A DNA stretch of 58,690 nucleotides from Arenibacter latericius DSM 15913 (lineage in GTDB: Bacteria > Bacteroidota > Bacteroidia > Flavobacteriales > Flavobacteriaceae): assembly GCF_000424985.1 (NCBI RefSeq), contig NZ_AUKX01000037.1:1-58690 (forward strand), in the 5' to 3' direction. A program made the translations under genes and the position numbers. The first letter of the stretch is position 1. Each line of letters starts with the position of its first letter. Shown piece after piece: positions 8,461 to 17,408 of this stretch. The notes beneath the pieces are model-generated. The model was given only the letters and a program-made list of their open reading frames with translations, had not been told where the DNA came from and did not search any database.

Positions 8461-8563
8461 AGTAGCGGAATGGACGCGGGACTACAGCTTGCCTGCTATA
8501 GTAGGAAACAAATTACTAAATTCTTATAAATACCGTATATTTAGTCTTTTATTACCTTAGTTT

Positions 8564-11500
8564 ATGAATACCAACTTTCAATTTCTAGAAGAGGAGTTTT
8601 CTACCTTCTTCGATAGAGCATCCAAGGCAGAACAATTGGTGATTACGGATCCCCGCACCTCTTTGTTGTACAGTCGTATGGCTTTGGAGGAAGCCATCAA
8701 CTGGATGTATGCCCATGATGCAGAATTGGAAAAACCTTACGATACAAGCTTAAACAGCTTGATGATGAACCATGAGTTTAAGGCTCAATTCAACCATAAA
8801 CTATACAACGAACTCCACATCATAAGAAAAGCGGGGAACCTGGCTGCCCACAACAAAGCTGTGAATGATGTGGACTCCCACAAATCCATTGATGCTCTCT
8901 TCTATTTTGCCAAATGGTTTGCAAAATCGTACAGTCAGGAACCCCTAGGGACCATTGGTATTTTTAATTTTGATTACATCCCTAGAACAGGGGCGAATAC
9001 GCTTTCTAAAAGGCAAATTGAACAGCTGCAGCAAAAACTGGATAAAGAATTAAGCAAGCACCAAGAGCAGCTAAAGGAAAAAGAGGAAGAACGACTCAAA
9101 CTTGCGGAAAAGAACCAACTCTTTCAACAACAAATAGAAGCCTTACAGGCACAAATTGAAGCCAATAAGGTAAAAGCCAATACCCAGGACGAGGTACAGC
9201 ATCCAAGGAATGAGGCAGAAACCCGAAAATACCTTATAGACGTGGCCCTGCGTGAGGCTGGCTGGGATTTGTCTGGGGTAAATGACAAGGAATACAAGGT
9301 GAACCATATGCCCAAGGCTACCAACCGTAGCGAAACTGGTTATGTAGACTATGTGCTCTGGGACGATGATGGGCTACCATTGGCATTGGTAGAAGCTAAA
9401 AAGACCTTGGAAAGTGCTTCCAAAGGCGAAAATCAAGCACAGCTCTATGCAGATAGTTTAGAGAAAATGTACGGCCGCCGTCCGGTAATGTACTATAGTA
9501 ATGGCTATGAGACCTATCTCTGGGACGATCAGTTTTATAAACAGGCAAGACCGGTACACGGATTTTATACCAAGGCAGAATTACAAACTCTCATGTTCCG
9601 CCGTAAACACCGTAAGGATATCCGTACCGCCCCTATAGACACCGATATAGCCGGACGTACCTATCAGATGCGCTCCATAAAGAGTATTGCGGAACACTTT
9701 TCCGGGTACGATAAAAGTACAGGAAAACTCATTGGAACCAATAGAGGGGCTTTATTGGTTTTGGCAACCGGGACCGGAAAAACACGGACGTCCATCGCCT
9801 TTTCTAAATTGATGTTGGAGTGCAACTGGGCTAAACGCATCTTGTTTTTGGCCGACAGGATAAGCCTGGTGGAACAGGCCAAGCGGAACTTTGTTAAATT
9901 CTTGCCACAGCATGCCAGTGTTAACCTTTTGGAAGAAAAGGACAACCCCGATGCCAGGATTGCGTTCTCTACCTACAAAACCATGATAGGGCTAATAGAC
10001 GGGAGCCGCTCGGACGAAGGGAGGTTCTATGGAGGAGGTCATTTTGATCTGGTGATTGTGGATGAAGCACACCGTTCCATCTATAAGAAATACCAAGCTA
10101 TTTTTGAATACTTTGATGCCTTGTTTTTAGGACTTACGGCCACCCCAAAAAATAATATAGACAAGAACACCTATCACGTTTTTGGCCTGCCAGACAAGTC
10201 CCCTACCGATGCCTATACCTATGAGGAAGCGGTTCGGAACAAACATTTGGTTCCCTACAGATCCATAGCCGTACCTACTAAATTCCTACGGGAAGGGATA
10301 AAATACCAAGACCTGTCCGAAGAAGAAAAGGAAGCCTTTGAGAAGGAAATATTGGATGGCGAGGAAGCCACCGGAAACGAATGGATTTCCTCTAGTGAGT
10401 TAAACGACTGGCTGTTCAATAAGCCAACCGCCATTGAAACCCTGCGATACCTGGAAACGCACGGGATTAAAAAACGAGGCGGGGACGAATTGGGGAAGAC
10501 CATTATCTTCGCCAAAAATAAAAAACATGCGCATTTCCTAAAGGAGATGTTCTTGGAACTGGACAAAGAAAGGTATGGGAACGATTATGTAAAAGTCATT
10601 GCCCATAGCGAACCCAAATCAAAGGAATTCATCAATAGGTTCTGTGATGAGGAAAAAGACCGTTTGCCTCAGATCGCGATTTCCATAGACATGATGGATA
10701 CCGGGATAGACGCCCCTAGCTGTGTGAATCTAGTATTTTACAAACCTGTAAAATCCTATACCAAGTTTTGGCAAATGATAGGGCGTGGCACACGACTCCG
10801 ACCCGATCTTTTTGGCGTTGGAAAGGATAAGACCCATTTCCTCATATTCGATCTTTGTCAGAATTTTGAATTTTTTGATGAAAATCCCGAGGGCATCGAA
10901 ACCACTGCACAGAAAAGTTTAACCGAAATCCTTTTCGGCCTACGCTTGCAGTTGGCCCAATACCTAAAGAGCGATCAGTTTAAGGACCAGAAGGATTTGC
11001 AAGACTACCGCCAAGAATTATTGGATGGACTACATGGGGAGATCGCGTCTTTGGATATCACCAGATTCGATGTGAAGATGAAATTGCAGATCGTACATGA
11101 ATTTGGCAACAAAAACAGGGAAGTATGGAACCATTTGTCAAAAAAAGACTGTAAACAGATCGAAGACGAACTAGCGCCTTTAGTGAAGCCCAAAAAAGGG
11201 GATTCGGACTTGGCACGCTACTACGATAAAATTCTTTATTCCCTCATTGCCAAAAGACTGGAGACGCCCAATAGCGAGGCCTTTGTAAACGATTTGGTTG
11301 TGCCCATCACCAAAGTAGCCGGCACGTCTAAAAAACTTTTGAAAAAAACGACTATTCCGGCCGTAAAATCCAAGGAACCTTTGATTAAACTACCCCTAGA
11401 GGAATCCTTCTGGAAGATAGATGGGATTGCCCATTTGGAAAAATTGCGTAAAGGAGTCCGGGAATTGGTAAAATATATAGATCCTGTGGATCAAAGGTAT

Positions 11501-12058
11501 GTTACCACCGATTTTGAGGATGCCATTTTGGAAGATAAGGTGGTTATCCGCGACATGGCTAGCGAGCCACAAGAATCCTATGCTTCCCCCTTCCAGAACA
11601 ACCTGCACCGTTTGGAAGAATTGATAAGGGAAAACAAGGACCATGTTACTATAGAAAGGATACGGAAGGGAGAGCAAATTACCAAGGAGGAATTACAGGC
11701 CCTGGAACAAATTTTATTTACGGATAAACTAAGCAAGGAATCCATTGAGAAAGAGCTGGGCAAGGAGTTTAATTTAGTCCAATTCGTCATCGCCCTAATG
11801 GGCTTGAGCGCAGAAAAAGTAGACGAAGCCTTCTCCCAATTTATCAATGACTATAAATTGAATGCGATCCAAATTCAGTTCCTGGATACCATAAAATTGT
11901 TCCTGACCAAAAACGGAAAAATAGATCCCACCAAATTATACGATTCCCCCTTTAAAAACTATCACAATATGGGAATAGATGGGGTCTTTAACGAGCAACA
12001 GGCAGACATCATTTTTAAGATCGTAGCCGATTTCAATACCCATCAACAAGAGGCATAG
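8564..12058 (+). CDS. hsdR: Type I restriction enzyme HsdR (nuclease-translocase subunit)
   Basis: HsdR cuts DNA after ATP-driven translocation by the HsdM-HsdS complex. This 1164-residue protein begins with a DUF4145-like helical domain (about 1-130), then a coiled coil (about 145-210). The PD-(D/E)XK nuclease is seen as YVDYVLWDDDG followed by LVEAKK (about 260-280). The helicase core has LATGTGKTRTSI (about 400-411), VDEAHRS (about 499-505), LTATPKN and the late motif QMIGRGTRLRPD. The C-terminal part resembles the EcoEI-type C-domain. All catalytic motifs are intact. Base composition matches hsdM rather than the RT or hsdS. A strong terminator follows 45 nt after the stop codon. Confidence 0.95.
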   Translation: MNTNFQFLEEEFSTFFDRASKAEQLVITDPRTSLLYSRMALEEAINWMYAHDAELEKPYDTSLNSLMMNHEFKAQFNHKLYNELHIIRKAGNLAAHNKAVNDVDSHKSIDALFYFAKWFAKSYSQEPLGTIGIFNFDYIPRTGANTLSKRQIEQLQQKLDKELSKHQEQLKEKEEERLKLAEKNQLFQQQIEALQAQIEANKVKANTQDEVQHPRNEAETRKYLIDVALREAGWDLSGVNDKEYKVNHMPKATNRSETGYVDYVLWDDDGLPLALVEAKKTLESASKGENQAQLYADSLEKMYGRRPVMYYSNGYETYLWDDQFYKQARPVHGFYTKAELQTLMFRRKHRKDIRTAPIDTDIAGRTYQMRSIKSIAEHFSGYDKSTGKLIGTNRGALLVLATGTGKTRTSIAFSKLMLECNWAKRILFLADRISLVEQAKRNFVKFLPQHASVNLLEEKDNPDARIAFSTYKTMIGLIDGSRSDEGRFYGGGHFDLVIVDEAHRSIYKKYQAIFEYFDALFLGLTATPKNNIDKNTYHVFGLPDKSPTDAYTYEEAVRNKHLVPYRSIAVPTKFLREGIKYQDLSEEEKEAFEKEILDGEEATGNEWISSSELNDWLFNKPTAIETLRYLETHGIKKRGGDELGKTIIFAKNKKHAHFLKEMFLELDKERYGNDYVKVIAHSEPKSKEFINRFCDEEKDRLPQIAISIDMMDTGIDAPSCVNLVFYKPVKSYTKFWQMIGRGTRLRPDLFGVGKDKTHFLIFDLCQNFEFFDENPEGIETTAQKSLTEILFGLRLQLAQYLKSDQFKDQKDLQDYRQELLDGLHGEIASLDITRFDVKMKLQIVHEFGNKNREVWNHLSKKDCKQIEDELAPLVKPKKGDSDLARYYDKILYSLIAKRLETPNSEAFVNDLVVPITKVAGTSKKLLKKTTIPAVKSKEPLIKLPLEESFWKIDGIAHLEKLRKGVRELVKYIDPVDQRYVTTDFEDAILEDKVVIRDMASEPQESYASPFQNNLHRLEELIRENKDHVTIERIRKGEQITKEELQALEQILFTDKLSKESIEKELGKEFNLVQFVIALMGLSAEKVDEAFSQFINDYKLNAIQIQFLDTIKLFLTKNGKIDPTKLYDSPFKNYHNMGIDGVFNEQQADIIFKIVADFNTHQQEA

Positions 12059-12102
12059 AATTATTTTAGGCACTATCCGCAGAAGAAATTTGTTAAAAAC
12101 TT

Positions 12103-12141
12103 AGAAGGGGCTGATCGTTACCAAAGGTCAGCCCCTTCTTT
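12103..12141 (+). terminator. Strong intrinsic terminator after hsdR
   Basis: The 12-bp perfect stem AGAAGGGGCTGA (12103-12114) pairs with TCAGCCCCTTCT (12128-12139) around a 13-nt loop, followed by TTG. It closes the restriction locus. Confidence 0.8.
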
Positions 12142-12447
12142 GTGGATGAAAATCCCTTATATCCCAACTTCCATAGGGCAACATCCTTGACTAATCATAG
12201 CAAACACCCCTAATTTTCAATTATTCCAATTGGGTGCAGATAGAGTGCACGCAACAGGTTCATATTTGCAGTAATCATCTTAAACACTGTAACTATGAAA
12301 CATTTTTTAAATCACTCAACCCTTCATTTACCTACTAGCTATAACAACTTACTAAGAGTGAGGTAACACTACTATAGGAACTGCTCCCCTAAATGGGACA
12401 AATACATCTGCATTCAATTTAAAATCCAAACATAAATAAAGCCTACT
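12142..12447 (+). other. Intergenic region with a possible promoter and a short ORF
   Basis: A CATATTTGC sequence near 12261 resembles a Bacteroidota -7 element. A 23-codon frame starting ATGAAACATTTTTTAAATC at 12295 follows, ending at TAA 12364-12366. Whether the short frame is translated is unknown. Nothing else is recognised. Confidence 0.25.
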
Positions 12448-13137
12448 ATGAAAAAACTAGTAATTGCAATCCTTTCTTTAACCGCCACCAGCGTAATGGC
12501 GCAAAAACAACTCGACGAACTTTCCTTCGAAGACACCCAGAACGCAGCCATATTCGAAAATATCCGGAACAACACCAAAATTCTAAAATATACCGCTGCA
12601 GATGGCTCTGTATTGAAGGTGGGCGACACCCTGGTGATCGGATTCCCGTCGGGAAGCATAACCGCTACTACAGCTGTAGGCGGCGGGTACCGGGTTGGAG
12701 CCGCCAAAGCACGTTCTAAGACCAAGAGCAATTTCCAGACCATTATCATGGGCAAACCAGCAGGTTTTGGCAACATCATGTCGGCTATGGCCGGAGAGAC
12801 ACCGAACAACGCAGGGGCCGAAATGCAAGGGGAAATTGTGGTGATAGCCGAAATGTCTGTCTTCCACAAGGGAAGTAGAAAGAAACCCTTGGCCTTAACC
12901 GTCCTTTTGGGAGAACCCAATGGAAGGGCCTTTGGAATCAACAAATACCTATCCGTTACGGACTATGAAAAATCCGTCCTCGCCGGGGAAATTAAAAGCA
13001 TCAATGCCCCCTTGACCCGGGAAGAGGCCATCGCTAAATTAAAAGAATCCAAGGATCTGTTAGACCTGGGAATATTAGATGAGGAAGCCTACCAAGCCTT
13101 GAAAAAAGAATTGACCCCGCTAATCGTTTCGGAATAA
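12448..13137 (+). CDS. Secreted protein with a C-terminal SHOCT-like segment, function unknown
   Basis: The 229-residue protein begins with a Sec signal peptide (MKKLVIAILSLTATSVMAQ, cleavage likely after AMAQ-type end). The central part, rich in Gly and Ala with GGGYRVGAAKARSKTKS, has no recognised family. The C-terminus (EEAIAKLKESKDLLDLGILD, then an alpha-helix) resembles the short SHOCT motif, which often marks oligomerising or membrane-associated proteins. It lies two nucleotides before the next frame and is probably co-transcribed with it. No defence or transfer role can be read from the sequence. Confidence 0.65.
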   Translation: MKKLVIAILSLTATSVMAQKQLDELSFEDTQNAAIFENIRNNTKILKYTAADGSVLKVGDTLVIGFPSGSITATTAVGGGYRVGAAKARSKTKSNFQTIIMGKPAGFGNIMSAMAGETPNNAGAEMQGEIVVIAEMSVFHKGSRKKPLALTVLLGEPNGRAFGINKYLSVTDYEKSVLAGEIKSINAPLTREEAIAKLKESKDLLDLGILDEEAYQALKKELTPLIVSE

Positions 13138-13184
13138 AGATGGGAACAATGGCAGAAAAAAAACTAAAGAATAATAATTTAAAA

Positions 13185-13922
13185 ATGAGAAAGATGAAAA
13201 AAATATTGGTATTGGTGGTATTCACCTTTATAAGCATGAGCACTATGGCGCAGGACAACTATAGGGACGTTGTGTATTTAAAGAATGGCAGTGTGCTCCG
13301 TGGGGTCATTACGGAACAACACCCAAACGTGTCCATTAAACTAGAGACGGCAGACCAGAGCATTATTGTATTCCAGATGGAGGAGATCGAAAAGATCGCC
13401 AAAGAGCCGTAAACGCAAAAAAGGGAACCCAAACGACCTAATTCCGGAATGGAGTCAGGATATGTAGGTAGTATTGAACTGGGATATCAGGCGGGGTTTT
13501 GGGACTATGGAATGGATCGCTGGAAACTGAATGTCGTCCAAAGCTATGCCTTTAGCCCAATAGTATCCTTAGGGGTTGGAACTGGGCTACGGTATTATCG
13601 AGAGTCGGAGGCCGCTCTCATACCGTTTTTTGCCAATGCCAGAATAAATTTAATGGATGCCCCTTCCACACCCTTTATCGCCTTTGATATTGGCTACAGC
13701 CTAGATGCCACCTATAGGTTTAAAGGTGTGGGCATGCTACTGAGTCCCACTTTGGGGGCCCGTTTTACGACCTCTGAGGGAACCACTTTCACTATAGGGG
13801 TAGGGTATGAGATGCAAAAAATGGATTTTTTATATATGTATAATAATGGGGAGTACTACGATATAGGATCCTCCTCCGAAAATTCTGGGGCCCTAAGCAT
13901 CAGTGTAGGGATATTGTTCTAA
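13185..13922 (+). pseudogene. Outer-membrane beta-barrel-type protein split by one nonsense codon
   Basis: Two segments lie in the same reading frame: 13185-13412 (signal peptide MKKILVLVVFTFISMSTMAQ and a DVVYLKNGSVLRG domain) and 13449-13922 (beta-rich, GFWDYGMDRWKLNV to SVGILF). Only a single TAA at 13410-13412 separates them; the 36 nt between them hold no other stop. Full-length proteins with this N-terminal strand motif followed by a small barrel are common in Bacteroidota, so one ancestral gene is likely. The N-terminal half would give a 76-residue secreted peptide. The C-terminal half lacks a signal peptide. A sequencing error or real decay are both possible. Confidence 0.65.
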
Positions 13923-13998
13923 AGACAACGATTCTTGCGCCTTTTTAAAATGAATACAGATAAAAAAAATAAAACAATATAACTTAAACCTTTTTAAA

Positions 13999-14469
13999 AT
14001 GAAAAAATATGTAATTCTACTAGGCATTTTACTTTCTTCATGTTACACCTATGAGAGAGTTCCAATAACCATGGAACCTTTTGATAGGACCATAATGGTA
14101 GAGGGAATTAAGAACGATTTATTTGTAAAGGCTAATAATTGGATGGTAGAAATTTTCACTAGCCCCAAATCCGTCATTCAATTTTCGGACAAAGAAGCTG
14201 GCGTAGTTACTGGTCGATATCTTTTTAAGGATTTTGGATCAACGATAGTAATGGGGGAAGTGGTCGATTTTGGACAGATTTATGCTATCATTAAATTAAA
14301 TGTCAAAGATGGAGCCACGAAAATCACTATAGACGCAGGAAATTTCACCGAAATACATAGCAAAACAAATGAGAGCTACCGATATACTAAAGCAAAGGCA
14401 GTTCAAGAGATACAAGTTCTAATGGACAACTACGAACAATATTTAAAAACTACTGATATCTCTTTTTAA
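13999..14469 (+). CDS. DUF4468-like lipoprotein
   Basis: The 156-residue protein has a lipoprotein signal peptide with lipobox LLSSC (Cys about residue 15), predicting a membrane-anchored protein. The following region, VEGIKNDLFVKANNWMVEIF to TGRYLF, matches the pattern of the DUF4468 (TBP-like fold) family of Bacteroidota lipoproteins. No function is established for that family. It follows the split barrel gene by 76 nt on the same strand. Confidence 0.65.
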   Translation: MKKYVILLGILLSSCYTYERVPITMEPFDRTIMVEGIKNDLFVKANNWMVEIFTSPKSVIQFSDKEAGVVTGRYLFKDFGSTIVMGEVVDFGQIYAIIKLNVKDGATKITIDAGNFTEIHSKTNESYRYTKAKAVQEIQVLMDNYEQYLKTTDISF

Positions 14470-14827
14470 AAAGAAATAATAAAAATGGAGGGCTATATCA
14501 AGGATCAGAATCGACACTCACCTTAAAACAGGGTTGTAAATGACTGAATGTGAAGCAGTAGCTTGTTATATGTATTGATCATATTTATAACATATAAGAT
14601 GTTATGCCTACCTATTCCTGGCACAAAACGAAACGAGATATGGTTGAACAATTATTTGTTTTTTCAGCCTCCTAGTTAAACTAAATGTTTTTAGGACAGT
14701 TCAATTCCCGCGGCAAAGAACTTTAATTTATCAAGAATAAGCCTGCTTCAGTAAAAGATAAACAAGGTATATATCAGTAAACTTTTATGTACCTATGTAC
14801 CAGTTACCTTAAAAAAAACACGACTAA
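14470..14827. other. Intergenic region with inverted repeats
   Basis: A perfect 7-bp inverted repeat lies at 14587-14593 and 14599-14605 (ATAACAT, ATGTTAT). It is preceded by a longer imperfect one (GTTATATG around 14564, CATATTTATAAC at 14580-14591). These may be a terminator or regulatory structure. No ORF is supported. Confidence 0.3.
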
Positions 14828-16240
14828 ATGAATATTAAACATAACGAAATTGAAATTCAACAAGAAAATCCTTTTGCTAATTGTAAATTGAATAGGCAAA
14901 AATATTCCGTAGTTTTAACCAATATAATCAAATCATATCCTTACGGATTTGTACTCGCCCTAAATAATAAATGGGGCACAGGAAAAACAACATTTGTAAG
15001 AATGTGGGAGCAAGATTTGAAAAATAGTGGCTTTCGAACCTTATACTTTAACGCTTGGGAAAATGATTTTGAAAATAATCCTCTCATAGCTTTAATGGGC
15101 GAATTAAAAACCCTTACAACAGAAGATACTGAACCAGAATTCAAAAACACATTAAAGAAGGCATCGACTTTAACGAAGCACATTGTACCAATAGTAGTAA
15201 AAGCAATAGCTGATAGATATATTGAAACCGAAGGAATTAAAGAGGCCATCGCTGGAGTAACTAAAGGATTGTCAGAGACTTTTGAGAATGAAGTTCACGA
15301 ATATGATAATAAGAAAAAAAGTATTTCAGATTTTCGTCAAGGCTTATCCGAATTCATAGTAAATACGAACGAAGGAAAACCTTTAATCTTTATTATTGAT
15401 GAATTAGACAGATGCCGACCAAATTATGCTGTTTCTCTATTGGAACAAATTAAACACTTCTTTTCTGTTCCAAACATTGTTTTCATTTTATCTATTGATA
15501 AAGAGCAACTTGGAAATGCAATTAAAGGAGTATATGGAAGTGATAACTTGGATGCTGAAGAGTATTTAAGAAAATTTATTGATTTAGAATATTCTATCCC
15601 AGAGCCAGAAGCAGATATATTTTACAGATACTTATATGATTATTTCCAATTCGATAAATTTTTCCAGTCACCAGAAAGACTAAATATTTATGAACTAACA
15701 TCAGACAAATCCTTTTTTCTTGAAACTTGTAAATTATTATTCACAAATTCCCAAATTCCTTTAAGACAACAAGAAAAAATATTTGCTCATTCGAGATTAG
15801 CTTTAAGGAGTTTCACATCAAATATGTATGTTACCCCAAATATTTTTCTTTTACTTACATTCATAAAAATCATAAATAATGATTTTTATGAACAAATGAA
15901 AGGTAAAAATTTAAGTATTTCTGAAGTTCAAGAAAGCTTTTTAGCCCTAATCAAGATTAAAATCAATGATGATACTGAAAGACAATTAATGCGGTTAGAA
16001 TTATCCCTAGTTAACGCGTATAATAATTATATTCAAGATGGGTATAATCAAAAGGTTTTATATGAAAGGGTTGGGGAAACTGGAAAAAACAAACCACTAA
16101 TAAGCTCAATCATCAATAAAGAAGCGTATAATGAGACAATGAACATCATTAAAGGTATACAACAAAGTCGTAGAGAAGGAGATTTAGATTTATCTCATTT
16201 CACCAACAAAATAGATTTATTAGAAGATTTAAAAACTTAA
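14828..16240 (+). CDS. KAP-family P-loop NTPase
   Basis: The 470-residue protein shows the KAP NTPase signature. The Walker A motif is WGTGKTTF (about 49-56), followed by YFNAWENDFENNP (about 73-85). The Walker B motif with the KAP-specific continuation is FIIDELDRCRPNYAVSLLEQ (about 188-207). KAP NTPases include the phage-exclusion protein PifA and occur often in defence islands as stand-alone genes. Unlike many KAP proteins, no transmembrane helices are obvious between the Walker motifs, so it is probably cytosolic. It is flanked by noncoding DNA on both sides, has no partner gene and is markedly AT-rich. An antiphage role is inferred from location. Confidence 0.8.
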   Translation: MNIKHNEIEIQQENPFANCKLNRQKYSVVLTNIIKSYPYGFVLALNNKWGTGKTTFVRMWEQDLKNSGFRTLYFNAWENDFENNPLIALMGELKTLTTEDTEPEFKNTLKKASTLTKHIVPIVVKAIADRYIETEGIKEAIAGVTKGLSETFENEVHEYDNKKKSISDFRQGLSEFIVNTNEGKPLIFIIDELDRCRPNYAVSLLEQIKHFFSVPNIVFILSIDKEQLGNAIKGVYGSDNLDAEEYLRKFIDLEYSIPEPEADIFYRYLYDYFQFDKFFQSPERLNIYELTSDKSFFLETCKLLFTNSQIPLRQQEKIFAHSRLALRSFTSNMYVTPNIFLLLTFIKIINNDFYEQMKGKNLSISEVQESFLALIKIKINDDTERQLMRLELSLVNAYNNYIQDGYNQKVLYERVGETGKNKPLISSIINKEAYNETMNIIKGIQQSRREGDLDLSHFTNKIDLLEDLKT

Positions 16241-16602
16241 ATCATTAAAAATCTGTGGAATGAATTTACCTCTAGCGAAAAGATTTCTATTAAAAAAGGG
16301 ATTCTAAATGCTGATAATGGAAAACTGACTTCTCACTCAAACGTGTGAGAAATTTCATGAAAAGTGGTTATAAAATACTGTGGGGAAAGGCTGTAGCTAA
16401 GCTATAGTATTAAAGTTTTGTCTAGTTGTATGATGCCGCCAAATCAGTTTAATTTTGCATTTGAAACTTAAACAAATAAGCACCAGCAAACAGCTTTGAC
16501 TTGGCGGAGCAGGAATGGACATTGCTTTCTTTCTCTCTCACCGCCTATATCTCGGGCTTAGGCAAACATTTATAACTCTTCGCATATTCCTTTTTAGAAA
16601 AA
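16241..16602. other. Intergenic region between the KAP gene and the AbiE operon
   Basis: A 7-bp stem (TTCTCAC at 16330-16336, GTGAGAA at 16345-16351) could end KAP transcripts. A wider inverted repeat pairs CCGCCAA at 16436-16442 with TTGGCGG at 16501-16507. No ORF of interest is seen. Confidence 0.3.
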
Positions 16603-16636
16603 GTTGTCAAGTATATTGCGCAATATACTTGACAAC
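16603..16636. promoter_or_regulatory. Perfect 34-bp palindromic operator of the AbiE operon
   Basis: The arms GTTGTCAAGTATATTG and CAATATACTTGACAAC are exact reverse complements around a central CG. AbiEi antitoxins are known to bind inverted repeats in their own promoter and repress transcription. The right arm supplies the TTG of the -33 element of the promoter that follows. Confidence 0.75.
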
Positions 16637-16658
16637 AACCTACACTTTCTTATATTTG
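16629..16658 (+). promoter_or_regulatory. Promoter of abiEi-abiEii
   Basis: TTG at 16629-16631 and TATATTTG at 16651-16658 match the Bacteroidota pattern (TTTG/TTG, about 19-bp spacer, TAnnTTTG). The -33 element lies inside the palindrome, so antitoxin binding should block RNA polymerase. The first ATG follows at 16682. Confidence 0.65.
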
Positions 16659-16681
16659 CATTCGATAAACAGTACTTATCA

Positions 16682-17407
16682 ATGAATGTAACAGAGAAAA
16701 TAGAGCGTAAGATCAGCAAGATGAAGGAAGGAACTACCTTCAAGTATCAGCAGTTGGGTATTGACAGGTCTGAATATAGTGCTGCCACCAAGGCTATTGA
16801 GCGATTGATCAGGAAAGGGCTTATCAAAAGGGCAACTACAGGAGTATTCTATAAACCCAAACAATCTGTGTTTGGTGAACTTAGGCCACGTGAAGAAGAA
16901 TTACTAAAACCCTACCTCTTTGAGGATGGGAAACAAATTGCATACATTACCGGAGGATCATTGTACAATCGCATGGGATTAACCACACAGGTTCCTAAAA
17001 CCATCAAGGTGGCAAGCAAAGTAAAACGGGTCACCACCAAGATTGGGAAAACACAAGTTAAACCTGTTAAAAGTTATGTGGACGTAAGCAATGATAACTA
17101 TTACTTACTAGAAATCTTGGATGCACTGAAAGACTTCAGGACCATTCCTGATCTGGACAAAAAATCAGCCATAACGCTACTTAAAAACAAGATCAGCAAA
17201 CTATCTAAAAATGACCTTTCAAAAATAATCCGCTATGCCTTGAAATACCCGCCACGAGCAACAGCTTTTCTAGGTGCTATATTGGAACTATTAAAGAAGG
17301 ATAACGAACTTGAGAGTCTGAGAGCAAACCTGAACCCACTGACCAGCTATAAACTCGGAATTAAAAAAGAATTATTGCCAACTGCACCAGAATGGAAGAT
17401 TAACTGA
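16682..17407 (+). CDS. abiEi: Type IV toxin-antitoxin antitoxin AbiEi (DUF6088-type)
   Basis: The protein is about 241 residues from ATG 16682. I chose this start because it lies 24 nt after the promoter -7 element, while upstream starts lie inside the palindrome. An N-terminal winged-helix domain (about 1-60, including TFKYQQLGIDRSEYSAATKA and LIRKGLIKRATTGVFY) should bind the palindrome. The middle contains YITGGSLYNRMGLTTQVP, typical of AbiEi/DUF6088 proteins, and the C-terminal half is helical. It represses its operon and neutralises AbiEii without direct contact in characterised systems. The toxin gene starts 1 nt after its stop codon. Confidence 0.85.
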   Translation: MNVTEKIERKISKMKEGTTFKYQQLGIDRSEYSAATKAIERLIRKGLIKRATTGVFYKPKQSVFGELRPREEELLKPYLFEDGKQIAYITGGSLYNRMGLTTQVPKTIKVASKVKRVTTKIGKTQVKPVKSYVDVSNDNYYLLEILDALKDFRTIPDLDKKSAITLLKNKISKLSKNDLSKIIRYALKYPPRATAFLGAILELLKKDNELESLRANLNPLTSYKLGIKKELLPTAPEWKIN

Positions 17408-17408
17408 T

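Noticed and set aside
12414-12944. 176-residue minus-strand ORF opposite the secreted protein
   Set aside because: The plus-strand frame has a signal peptide and a SHOCT-like end; the minus frame has only low-complexity hydrophobic sequence.
14560-14610. Integron-like attC site (GTTATGCC end with dyads)
   Set aside because: The core sites of attC are not both present and there is no integrase of that class; simple inverted repeats explain it.
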